Made by a program: the position numbers and the translations under genes
The notes under the pieces: generated by a model
Told to the model about the DNA's origin: nothing
Databases searched by the model: none
Seen by the model: only the letters and a program-made list of their open reading frames with translations
Origin: Streptomyces sp. C10-9-1
Lineage (GTDB): Bacteria; Actinomycetota; Actinomycetes; Streptomycetales; Streptomycetaceae
Reading direction: 5' to 3'
Assembly: GCF_024497955.1 (NCBI RefSeq)
Contig: NZ_JANHKP010000011.1
Coordinates: 203,323-267,322 of the forward strand
DNA length: 64,000 bases
Shown: piece after piece, positions 33,510 to 41,316 of the stretch
How positions within the stretch are numbered: position 1 is the first letter of the stretch
Layout of the letters: each line of letters starts with the position of its first letter

Positions 33510-34526
33510 TCAGGCGCCGGGCCGCCCGACCAGCTCCCGCAGGATGTCCTCCATCGTCACCAGCCCCACCGGCCGGCCCGCCTCGTCCAGGACCGCGGCG
33601 AGGTGGGTGCGGCTGCGGCGCATCGCGGTGAGGACGTCGTCCAGCGGGGTGGTCGCCCGCACCCGGGCGATCGGGCGCAGCGCCGTCACCGGGAACGGCA
33701 GGTCCCGCGGCATCGCGTCCAGCGCGTCCTTCACATGGAGGTAGCCGAGGATCCGGCGGCCCGTGTCGACGACCGGGAAGCGGGAGAACCCGGACTCCGC
33801 CGACAGGGCCTCCAGCTGCTCCGGCGTCGTGCCCGCCTTGGCGTACACCACCCGCTCGACCGGCATCACCACGTCCCGGACCGGGCGGCGGCCCAGCTCC
33901 AGGGCGTCCCGCAGCCGCACGGCCGCGCGGTCGTCGAGCAGCCCGGCCTCACCGGCGTCCCGGACCATGGTGGCGAGCTCGTCGTCGGAGAAGGTCGCCG
34001 TGACCTCGTCCTTGGGCTCCACCCGGAGCAGCTTCAGCACCCCGTTCGCCAGCGCGTTGATCGTGAAGATCACCGGGCGCAGGGCCCGGGCCAGCGCCAC
34101 CAGCGGCGGTCCGAGGACCAGGGCCGTGCGCCGGGGCTCGGCCAGCGCGATGTTCTTCGGCACCATCTCGCCCAGCAGCATGTGCAGATAGGTCGCCACG
34201 GACAGCGCGATGACGAACGAGATCGGGTGCACCAGCGGGTGCGGCACACCGACCGCGTCGAACACCGGCTCCAGCAGGTGCGCGATCGCCGGCTCCGCCA
34301 CGATGCCGAGCACCAGGGTGCACAGCGTGATGCCCAGCTGGGCGGCGGCGAGCAGCGCCGAGACGTGCTCCAGCGCCCACAGCACGCTCCGGGCGCGCTT
34401 GTTGCCCGCCTGCGCCTCCGGCTCGACCTGGCTGCGGCGCACGGAGATCAGGGCGAACTCGGCGCCGACGAAGAAGGCGTTGGCCACCAGCGTCAGGAGA
34501 CCGATCAGCAACTGGACCGCGGTCAT
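33510..34526 (-). CDS. CNNM-domain membrane protein with CBS pair (hemolysin/CorC-like)
   Basis: The 338-residue protein has a DUF21/CNNM transmembrane domain (TAVQLLIGLLTLVANAFFVGAEFALISVRRSQVE, then LLAAAQLGITLCTLVLGIVAEPAIAHLL) and two CBS motifs (VRDVVMPVERVVYAKAGTTPEQL and LRPIARVRATTPLDDVLTAMRRSRTHLAAVLDEAGRPVGLVTMEDIL). The family is linked to magnesium and other cation efflux. It lacks the C-terminal CorC_HlyC domain that its partner has. Its ATG overlaps the TGA of the upstream paralogue, so the two probably act as a heteromer. Confidence 0.9.
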   Translation of the reverse strand: MTAVQLLIGLLTLVANAFFVGAEFALISVRRSQVEPEAQAGNKRARSVLWALEHVSALLAAAQLGITLCTLVLGIVAEPAIAHLLEPVFDAVGVPHPLVHPISFVIALSVATYLHMLLGEMVPKNIALAEPRRTALVLGPPLVALARALRPVIFTINALANGVLKLLRVEPKDEVTATFSDDELATMVRDAGEAGLLDDRAAVRLRDALELGRRPVRDVVMPVERVVYAKAGTTPEQLEALSAESGFSRFPVVDTGRRILGYLHVKDALDAMPRDLPFPVTALRPIARVRATTPLDDVLTAMRRSRTHLAAVLDEAGRPVGLVTMEDILRELVGRPGA

Positions 34527-35875
34527 CGGCCCGCCTCCTCTCCGGTGCCGCCGGCGCCCGCGGCCCCGTCGCCGGGCGGCGCGTGCATCAGCACCCGGGC
34601 CGCGCGGCGCCCCGAGGCGTCCACGACGTCGAGGCGCCAGCCCGCCAGGTCGATCCGGTCGCCCTCGGCCGGGATGCGGCCGAGCGAGGTCGCGACCACG
34701 CCCGCGAGGGTCTCGTAGGGGCCGTCCGGGACCTGAAGCCCGATCGCCGCCAGCTGGTCGATGCGCGCCGCGCCGTCCGCCGACCACAGGCCGCGGCCGT
34801 CCGCGTCCTCCCCGGCCCGTGCCAGGTCGGGGGTCTCGTGCGGGTCGTGCTCGTCGCGGACCTCCCCGACGACCTCCTCCACGATGTCCTCCAGCGTCAC
34901 CACCCCGGCGGTGCCGCCGTACTCGTCGATCACCACCGCCAGCGTGGACCGGCCGGAGAGGCGGTCCAGCAGGCGGTCGACCGTCAGGCTCTCCGGGACC
35001 AGCACCGGCTCGCGCAGCAGGGCCGACACACCGCGCCGGGCGCGGTCGGCGGCCGGGATGGCCAGCACGTCCTTGATGTGCGCGATGCCGACGACCGTGT
35101 CCAGGCTGCCGCGGTAGACGGGGAAGCGGGAGAGCCCCGTGGCACGGGTGGCGTTGGCGATGTCCTCGGCCGTCGCCGACACGTCCAGGGCCATCACCTG
35201 CACCCGCGGGGTCATCACGTTCTCCGTGGTGAGCTCGGCCAGGTTCAGGGTGCGGACGAACAGCTCGGCGGTGTCCGCCTCCAGCGCGCCCTCCTTCGCG
35301 GAGTGGCGTGCGAGCGCCACCAGCTCCTTGGGGCTGCGGGCGGAGGCGAGCTCCTCGGTGGGCTCCATGCCCAGCCGGGTGACCAACCGGTTCGCGGTGC
35401 TGTTGAGGTGGCCGATGAAGGGCCGGAACGCCGCGGTGAACAGGCGCTGCGGCCCGGCGACCACCTTGGCGACGGACAGCGGCGAGGAGATGGCCCAGTT
35501 CTTGGGCACCAGCTCGCCGACGACCATCAGCACCACGGTCGACAGGGCGGTGCCGATCACCAGGGCGGCCGAGGAGGCCACCTGGGGGGAGAAGCCGAGC
35601 GCCTCGACGGGCCCGCGGATGAGCGCGGCGATCGAGGGCTCGGCGAGCATGCCCACGACCAGGTTGGTCACCGTGATGCCGAGCTGGGCGCCGGACAGCT
35701 GGAAGGTGAGGCTGCGGACGGCCTTCAGCGCGCCCGCGGCGCCGCGCTCGCCCCGCTCCACGGCCCGTTCGAGTTCGCCTCGCTCGACGGTCGTCAGCGA
35801 GAACTCGGCCGCGACGAAGGCGCCGCAGGCGAGGGAGAGCAGTACGGCCACGGCGAGCAGCAGTACTTCGGTCAT
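34523..35875 (-). CDS. CNNM-domain membrane protein with CBS pair and CorC_HlyC domain
   Basis: The 450-residue protein has a CNNM domain (LLLAVAVLLSLACGAFVAAEFSLTTVERGELE, QLSGAQLGITVTNLVVGMLAEPSIAALI, GELVPKNWAIS), CBS motifs (ENVMTPRVQVMALDVSATAEDI and VIDEYGGTAGVVTLEDIVEEVVGE) and a C-terminal CorC_HlyC domain after about residue 355. It is a probable cation (magnesium-type) transporter subunit. The start has GGAGGTG at good spacing. It is the first gene of the two-gene operon and has a long leader with palindromes. Confidence 0.92.
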   Translation of the reverse strand: MTEVLLLAVAVLLSLACGAFVAAEFSLTTVERGELERAVERGERGAAGALKAVRSLTFQLSGAQLGITVTNLVVGMLAEPSIAALIRGPVEALGFSPQVASSAALVIGTALSTVVLMVVGELVPKNWAISSPLSVAKVVAGPQRLFTAAFRPFIGHLNSTANRLVTRLGMEPTEELASARSPKELVALARHSAKEGALEADTAELFVRTLNLAELTTENVMTPRVQVMALDVSATAEDIANATRATGLSRFPVYRGSLDTVVGIAHIKDVLAIPAADRARRGVSALLREPVLVPESLTVDRLLDRLSGRSTLAVVIDEYGGTAGVVTLEDIVEEVVGEVRDEHDPHETPDLARAGEDADGRGLWSADGAARIDQLAAIGLQVPDGPYETLAGVVATSLGRIPAEGDRIDLAGWRLDVVDASGRRAARVLMHAPPGDGAAGAGGTGEEAGR

Positions 35876-36000
35876 CGGTTCACCTCCGTCCCATGATCGG
35901 TCAGGGGGAGGCGGATCGCGCGATGTCTGCTACTGGGAGGCTCGCCCATGGGCGGACGCTCACACCTTTCGAACGTGGGGCCGATGTCGGCCCTATCGTA
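35876..36000 (-). promoter_or_regulatory. Promoter and palindrome-rich leader of the CNNM operon
   Basis: A minus-strand -10 box TACGAT lies at 36000-35995. Just downstream, GGGCCGA and TCGGCCC (35978-35993) form a 7-bp inverted repeat around a 2-nt centre, and CGCCCATGGGCG (35943-35954) is a perfect 12-bp palindrome. The leader of about 110 nt could form two hairpins before the ribosome-binding site. Confidence 0.45.
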
Positions 36001-36534
36001 GAAGGCCGCGCGGCCGGCCGTGCGCGCCGGTCGCGCGGACGCGGGTGCCGCGGCGCGCCGCCGGGTGCCCCGCCGCCCGGACGGGGCCTCGGCCGAGCGG
36101 CTCCACACTGCGCCGCCGGTGGTCCACCCGGCGGGATCACGCCCGCTGCGCCGTACCGTCCTCCACCGGCACCGGGGGGCTCCCGTCCGCCGCCGACCGC
36201 GGGGAACCGCTCCCCGGCCGCGGACGGCAGCGCCCGCGGAACGCCCCGCCCCGGCGGGAGGGGGAGGACCGCCGGCCCGTACCGGCGGCGCCTCCGGCCG
36301 TCCCGTCCGGCGATCACCGACCCGGCCGGGCGCCCTTCCGGTTCGGCGACCGGCAGCGCCCCGGCTCCCGGGCGGCCGCTCGCGCCACTCCTCGGCGCCG
36401 TCCGGGACGCGGGCGCCCCGAGCCGCCTGCCCGCCGGGGGGTGAGCCCGGCCTCCGCTCCCTCCGGTGCGCCCGTCCGTGTCCGCCCGTCCTCCACGGGC
36501 CCCGAGCCCGGCACGGCGGCGCCGCGCAGGCCCC
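36001..36534. other. Intergenic region, no gene supported
   Basis: About 530 bp of GC-rich DNA. Several open frames cross it on both strands, but all are Arg/Pro-rich without family resemblance. I see no RNA gene or repeat here. The promoter of the downstream pair begins at 36535. Confidence 0.5.
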
Positions 36535-36564
36535 TTGCCGGTGCTAGCGCCGCGGCGCTAGCGT
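36535..36564 (+). promoter_or_regulatory. Promoter of toxin-antitoxin-like pair filled by a 20-bp palindrome
   Basis: TTGCCG at 36535-36540 (-35) and TAGCGT at 36559-36564 (-10) are separated by 18 nt. The perfect palindrome GCTAGCGCCGCGGCGCTAGC (36543-36562) covers the spacer and part of the -10 box. The ATG at 36570 is 5 nt after the -10 box, so the transcript is probably leaderless. Autorepression by the antitoxin is the natural reading. Confidence 0.75.
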
Positions 36565-36569
36565 GGGGT

Positions 36570-36785
36570 ATGGCCAAGACCCAGCTGAACGTGCGCGTGG
36601 ACACCAGCACCGCCGAGACCGCCCGCCGCCAGGCGGACGCCCGGGGCATGAGCGTCAACCGCTACATCGAGGAACTCGTCCGCAGGGACGCGGGCGAGGC
36701 CGGGCGCACCTTCGTGGACTCGGCCGCGGCGTTCATGGAGCACTACGCCTCGGCCTTCGCCGAGGAGCCCGGCGACCGGCGGTGA
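36570..36785 (+). CDS. Small Arc/ParD-like antitoxin protein
   Basis: The 71-residue protein MAKTQLNVRVDTSTAETARRQADARGMSVNRYIEELVRRD has the ribbon-helix-helix pattern of Arc/HicB/ParD DNA-binding antitoxins: a short beta-strand with alternating residues (QLNVRV), then two helices. The last 30 residues would bind the partner protein. Its TGA overlaps the GTG of the next gene (GTGA). With the palindrome over its promoter it should repress its own operon. Confidence 0.85.
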   Translation: MAKTQLNVRVDTSTAETARRQADARGMSVNRYIEELVRRDAGEAGRTFVDSAAAFMEHYASAFAEEPGDRR

Positions 36786-37153
36786 GCCTCCCGATCGACC
36801 TCGCCTGGCTGCTGATGGTGGCCGAGCACCGCACCCCCGGCGACCCCCGGGTGACCGACTGGGGCGCACTCGTCGCCGCCGTGGCCCGCCACGACGCGGA
36901 GATCTTCGGGACCCCCGTCTACGGCGATCCGCACGAGCGCGCCGCGGCCCTGCTCCACCTGCTGCTCCGGGTGCCGGCGCTGGAGCACTCCAACGCCCTC
37001 TTCGCCAGCGCCGTGGCCTACGGCTACCTCGTCGCCTCGGGTGTCGAGGTGGAGACCTCGCCGGAGCGGGTGCGCGACCTCGCGCGCCTGGTCGCCCGGG
37101 ACCGGGCCGACGTCCACGCCATCGCGGGCGAGCTGCGCGGCTGGAGCCGCTGA
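36782..37153 (+). CDS. Fic/Doc-like toxin component with degenerate active site
   Basis: The 123-residue protein resembles the small Fic/Doc toxins annotated in streptomycetes: SLPIDLAWLLMVAEHRTPGDPRVTDWGALVAAVARHD, then VYGDPHERAAALLHLLLRVPALEHSNALFASAVAYGYL. In Doc and Fic the loop HxFx(D/E)GN(G/K)R supplies the catalytic His and phosphate-binding residues. Here it reads EHSNALFASA, keeping a His and an Asn but not the GN-K/R part. AMP- or phosphate-transfer activity may therefore be lost or altered. It is translationally coupled to the antitoxin. Confidence 0.75.
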   Translation: MSLPIDLAWLLMVAEHRTPGDPRVTDWGALVAAVARHDAEIFGTPVYGDPHERAAALLHLLLRVPALEHSNALFASAVAYGYLVASGVEVETSPERVRDLARLVARDRADVHAIAGELRGWSR

Positions 37154-37244
37154 GCCGCACGGCCCGGCGACGTCGCCGCCCGCACCGCCGGCCGGCGCCT
37201 CGGGGGTGGCGGGGGCGTGCGCCCCGGCCGGGCGTCCGGGGCCG

Positions 37245-37919
37245 TCAGCCGTGCGCCGGCTTGCGTGCGCTGCCGAGCACGCACGGCGACGAGGGCAGGG
37301 TCACCCCGCGCTCCGGGACCGTCAGCCGCCGGTACACCGGCTGCTCGAAGCCCGCCGCCGCGATCGCCGCCAGGGTGTCGCGCGCCGTGTGGCAGCCGCC
37401 GAACAGCCGCGGCCACACCGTGCGGTCCAGCCCCCGCTGCACCCGCGCCAGGCCCGGCGCCGGGGCCACGACGTGCTCGAAGAACCGCAGCTCCCCACCC
37501 GGGCGGAGGACCCGGCGGAGCTCCGCCAGCGCCCGCGGCAGATCGCGCACGGAGCACAGCACCAGGGAGGCCACCGCGGCGTCGAAGCCCTCGCTCTTCA
37601 CCGGCAGGGCCTCCGCCGTACCCGGCACCACGTCCACCGGGACCTCCGCACGCACCGCCGCCTCCACGGCCGCGCCGCGCAGCGTCCGCTCGGGCTCGAT
37701 CGCCACCACCTCGCTGACGGCCGGGGGGTAGTGGGCGAAGTTCAGCCCGTTGCCCGCCCCGATCTCCACGACCCGGCCGGACAGCCCCGACAGCAGTTCC
37801 GCCCGGTGCGCGGCGACACCCGCCCGGGCGTCCGCCGCCACGCTGAACCGGGCGTAGAAACGGGCGAACAGCGGATGGTGCACCGCGTCGCCGGGGACCT
37901 TGGGGGAGCGCAGGGCCAC
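37245..37919 (-). CDS. Class I SAM-dependent methyltransferase
   Basis: The 224-residue enzyme is a small ubiquinone/menaquinone-type methyltransferase: VVEIGAGNGLNFAHYP (motif I, SAM binding), VVAIEPERTLRGAA, PVKSEGFDAAVASLVLCSVRDLPRALAELRRVLRPGGELRFFEHV. Its relatives include Mettl7-like proteins, and the substrate is unknown. Two GTGs are possible; the one at 37919 sits 9 nt after AGGAGG, while 37925 would be only 3 nt away. Confidence 0.85.
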   Translation of the reverse strand: MALRSPKVPGDAVHHPLFARFYARFSVAADARAGVAAHRAELLSGLSGRVVEIGAGNGLNFAHYPPAVSEVVAIEPERTLRGAAVEAAVRAEVPVDVVPGTAEALPVKSEGFDAAVASLVLCSVRDLPRALAELRRVLRPGGELRFFEHVVAPAPGLARVQRGLDRTVWPRLFGGCHTARDTLAAIAAAGFEQPVYRRLTVPERGVTLPSSPCVLGSARKPAHG

Positions 37920-37925
37920 CGTCAC

Positions 37926-38201
37926 CGACCTCCTCGCAGCAGGACACACCCTCACCGGCATTCTGCCCCGCCCGGGGCCGCCCCAAGGCTCCGCGGCGCC
38001 TTCCGGGTACCCCGCACCCCGTTCGGGACGCCCCGCGCGCCGGACGCCGGGACCCCGGTGCGTTAGCCCGCCCGGGGTGCCTGGGCCACCGGCTCCCGCC
38101 CGCGGCGGTGCGTCCCGTAGGCCGACGGCCCCGCATGGGCCATGTTGCTGACCGTCGAGTCGATCGGCACGACACCGGGCCGGATGCGAAGGAGACCCAC
38201 G
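37926..38201. other. Divergent region between methyltransferase and betaine operon
   Basis: No gene. It must hold the promoter of the betB-betA-betT operon, but I see no near-consensus boxes. No betI-type regulator lies nearby, so control of the operon is not visible in this window. Confidence 0.4.
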
Positions 38202-39668
38202 GTGGGCGAGTTGTACATCGGCGGCGAGTGGACACCGGCGGCGGCCGGCGGGCGGCGCGAGGTGGTCAATCCCTACGACGGCTCCGTCGTCACCACCGTC
38301 GACGAGGCCGACGCCGGCGACGTCGACCGTGCGGTGCGCGCCGCCCGCCGGGCCTTCCGGGAGGCGGACTGGGCCACCGCCCCCACCCGCCGCCGGGCCG
38401 ACCTGCTGCTGCGCGTCCACGGCCTCCTGCTGCGCGACAAGGAGGAGATCGCCCGCACCGAGACCCTCGACACCGGCAAGACGCTGGCCGAGGCCCGCAT
38501 CGACGTCGAGGACGTGGCGAACGCCTTCCGCTACTACGGCGAGGTCGCCGACAAGGACGGCGGCCGCGTCGTGGACGTCGGCCCGGACGTCCTCAGCCGG
38601 GTCGTCCACGAGCCGATCGGCGTGTGCGCGCTCGTCGCCCCCTGGAACTACCCCCTGCTGCAGGCCTCCTGGAAGGTCGCCCCGGCGCTCGCCGCGGGCA
38701 ACACCTTCGTGCTCAAGCCGAGCGAGACCACGCCCCTGACCACCATCGCCATGATCAGGCTCATCGAGGAGGCCGGCGCCCCGCCCGGGGTCGCCAACCT
38801 GGTGCTCGGCGCGGGCGCCACCGTGGGGGCCGCGCTCACCACCCACCCCGAGGTCGACCTCGTCTCCTTCACCGGAGGGCTGGCCACCGGACGCACCATC
38901 ATGGCGGGCGCCGCCGAGGGGCCGAAGAACGTCGCCCTGGAGCTGGGCGGCAAGAACCCCAACGTCGTCTTCGCCGACGCCGACTTCGACGCCGCCCTCG
39001 ACAACGCCCTCAACGCCGCCTTCCTCCACTCCGGCCAGGTCTGCTCGGCCGGGTCCCGCCTCCTGGTCGAGGACGCCCTGCACGACCGCTTCGTCGACGC
39101 CCTCGCGGGCCGCGCCGAGGCGATCAGGCTCGGCAACGGCATGGACCAGGGCACCGAGAGCGGACCGCTGAGCTCCGCCGAGCACCGCGAGAAGGTCGAG
39201 CGCATGATCGCCGTGGGACGCAAGGAGGGGGCCCGGCTCGTCACCGGGGGAGACCGCCCCGCGGACCCCGCGCTGGACCGCGGATTCTTCCTGCGGCCGA
39301 CCGTCTTCGCCGACTGCGACCGCACCATGCGCATCGTGCAGGAGGAGGTCTTCGGCCCGGTCGTCACCGTCGAGCGCTTCCGCTCCGAGGACGAGGCGGT
39401 GGAACTGGCCAACGACACCCGCTACGGCCTCGCGGGCGGCGTCTGGACCTCCGACGCGAGCCGCGCCCAGCGCGTCGCCGGGCGCCTGCGCCACGGCACG
39501 GTGTGGATCAACGACTTCCACCCGTACGTCCCCGGCGCCGAGTGGGGCGGCTTCGGGCTCTCCGGCGTCGGACGCGAACTCGGACCCACCGGGCTGCGCG
39601 AGTACCAGGAGGCCAAGCACATCTACCAGAACCTCAGCCCCGCCCCCTCCGGATGGTTCAAGGGCTGA
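38202..39668 (+). CDS. betB: Betaine-aldehyde dehydrogenase
   Basis: The 488-residue NAD(P)-dependent aldehyde dehydrogenase oxidises betaine aldehyde to glycine betaine. It has APWNYPLLQASWKVAPALAAGNTFVLKPSE (cofactor site), FTGGLATGR, the catalytic Glu in LELGGKN and the catalytic Cys in SGQVCSAGSRL. The C-terminus SGVGRELGPTGLREYQEAKHIYQNL is typical of the BADH group. The GTG at 38202 follows AAGGAG at 8 nt; an upstream ATG at 38184 is in frame. It is the first gene of a choline-to-betaine cassette. Confidence 0.93.
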   Translation: MGELYIGGEWTPAAAGGRREVVNPYDGSVVTTVDEADAGDVDRAVRAARRAFREADWATAPTRRRADLLLRVHGLLLRDKEEIARTETLDTGKTLAEARIDVEDVANAFRYYGEVADKDGGRVVDVGPDVLSRVVHEPIGVCALVAPWNYPLLQASWKVAPALAAGNTFVLKPSETTPLTTIAMIRLIEEAGAPPGVANLVLGAGATVGAALTTHPEVDLVSFTGGLATGRTIMAGAAEGPKNVALELGGKNPNVVFADADFDAALDNALNAAFLHSGQVCSAGSRLLVEDALHDRFVDALAGRAEAIRLGNGMDQGTESGPLSSAEHREKVERMIAVGRKEGARLVTGGDRPADPALDRGFFLRPTVFADCDRTMRIVQEEVFGPVVTVERFRSEDEAVELANDTRYGLAGGVWTSDASRAQRVAGRLRHGTVWINDFHPYVPGAEWGGFGLSGVGRELGPTGLREYQEAKHIYQNLSPAPSGWFKG

Positions 39669-39716
39669 CCGAGCCCCGCGCGCCGCCCGCGACCGGCGGC
39701 CCGAAGAAGGACACCC

Positions 39717-41288
39717 ATGGCTTCCACCACCCCGCACGGCACCGAGACCGCCTACGACTACGTCATCGTCGGCGGCGGCACCGCCGGCTGCGTGCTCGCC
39801 GCACGGCTCAGCGAGGACCCCGACTGCCGTGTCTGCGTCGTCGAGGGCGGGCCCAGCGACGTCGGCGACGACCGCATCCTGCGCCTGCGCAACTGGATCA
39901 ACCTGCTCGGCTCGGAGTTCGACTACGGCTACACCACCGTCGAGCAGCCCCGCGGCAACTCCCACATCCTGCACTCCCGCGCCCGGGTGCTCGGCGGCTG
40001 CTCCTCCCACAACACCCTGATCAGCTTCCTCCCCCTGCCGGAGGACCTCGACGACTGGGTGGCCGCGGGCTGCACCGGCTGGGGACCCGAGACGGTCCTG
40101 CCCTACCGCGACCGGCTCCTGACCCATATCGTCCCGGTGGCCGAGGCCGACCGGAACCCCATCGCCGAGGACTTCGTCACCGCGGCCTCCGCCGCCCTCG
40201 GCGTCCCGGTCGTCGAGGACTTCAACGCCCGGCCCTTCGCCGAGGGCGCCGGGTTCTTCTCCCTCGCCTACCAGCCCGAGGGCAACCTGCGCTCCTCCGC
40301 CTCCGTCGCCTACCTCCACCCCGTCCTGGACCGGCCCAACCTCACCCTCATGCTGGAGACCTGGGCCCACCGGCTGCTCCCGGACGCCTCGGGCCGGCTG
40401 ACCCGGGTCGCCGTCCGCGGCGCCGACGGCGCACCCGCCACCGTGCGCGCCGAGCGCGAACTCCTGCTGTGCGCCGGGGCGGTCGACACCCCCCGGCTGC
40501 TGATGCTCTCCGGCGTCGGCCCCGCCGACGACCTGCGACGGCTGGGGATCGAGGTGCGGGCCGACCTGCCGGGCGTGGGCGAGAACCTGCTGGACCACCC
40601 CGAGTCCGTGATCGTCTGGGAGACCGCCGGCCCGCTGCCGCCCAACTCCGCGATGGACTCCGACGCCGGACTGTTCCTGCGCCGCGACACCGGCCAGCCC
40701 CGCCCCGACCTGATGTTCCACTTCTACCAGGTGCCGTTCACCGTCAACACCGAACGCCTGGGCTACCCCGTCCCGGAGCACGGGGTGTGCATGACCCCCA
40801 ACGTGCCGCGTGCCCGGTCCACCGGCCGGATGTGGCTGCGCAGCGCCGACCCGGCGGAGCATCCGGCCCTGGACTTCCGGTACTTCACCGATCCGGAGGG
40901 CCACGACGAGCGCACCGTGGTCGACGGGTTGAAGATCGCCCGCGAGGTGGCCGCGACCGCGCCGCTGCGCGACTGGCTCGTCCGCGAGGTCGCCCCCGGG
41001 CCCGGCGTCACCTCCGACGCCGAACTCTCCGAGTACGGCCGCCGCGCTGCGCACACCGTCTACCACCCCGCCGGCACCTGCCGCATGGGAGCGCCCGACG
41101 ACCCGATGGCCGTCTGCGGCCCCGACCTGCGGCTGCGGGGGGTCGAGGGCGTGCGCGTCGTCGACGCCTCGGTCTTCCCGACGATGCCGACCATCAACCC
41201 CATGGTGACCGTGCTGCTCGCCGCCGAGCGCGCCGCCGACCTGATCACCGGCCGTCCCGGCCCCTCCGGGCAGGGAGCAGCGCGGTGA
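39717..41288 (+). CDS. betA: GMC-family choline dehydrogenase
   Basis: The 523-residue FAD enzyme oxidises choline to betaine aldehyde. It has the FAD-binding DYVIVGGGTAGCVLAARLSED at the N-terminus, RVLGGCSSHNTLISF (GMC signature 1), LLCAGAVDTPRLLMLSGVGP (signature 2) and the catalytic His region HTVYHPAGTCRMGAPDDPMAVC, ending MPTINPMVTVLLAAERAADLI. It lies between betB and betT with short gaps (48 and 28 nt), each with a ribosome-binding site. Confidence 0.93.
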   Translation: MASTTPHGTETAYDYVIVGGGTAGCVLAARLSEDPDCRVCVVEGGPSDVGDDRILRLRNWINLLGSEFDYGYTTVEQPRGNSHILHSRARVLGGCSSHNTLISFLPLPEDLDDWVAAGCTGWGPETVLPYRDRLLTHIVPVAEADRNPIAEDFVTAASAALGVPVVEDFNARPFAEGAGFFSLAYQPEGNLRSSASVAYLHPVLDRPNLTLMLETWAHRLLPDASGRLTRVAVRGADGAPATVRAERELLLCAGAVDTPRLLMLSGVGPADDLRRLGIEVRADLPGVGENLLDHPESVIVWETAGPLPPNSAMDSDAGLFLRRDTGQPRPDLMFHFYQVPFTVNTERLGYPVPEHGVCMTPNVPRARSTGRMWLRSADPAEHPALDFRYFTDPEGHDERTVVDGLKIAREVAATAPLRDWLVREVAPGPGVTSDAELSEYGRRAAHTVYHPAGTCRMGAPDDPMAVCGPDLRLRGVEGVRVVDASVFPTMPTINPMVTVLLAAERAADLITGRPGPSGQGAAR

Positions 41289-41316
41289 CCCCACTCCGAG
41301 CCGAAGGGAGCCGGCC

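Noticed and set aside
35893..36444. Arg/Pro-rich open frames in the 36-kb intergenic region
   Set aside because: No ribosome-binding sites, no family similarity, and competing frames in all phases, as expected of non-coding GC-rich DNA.
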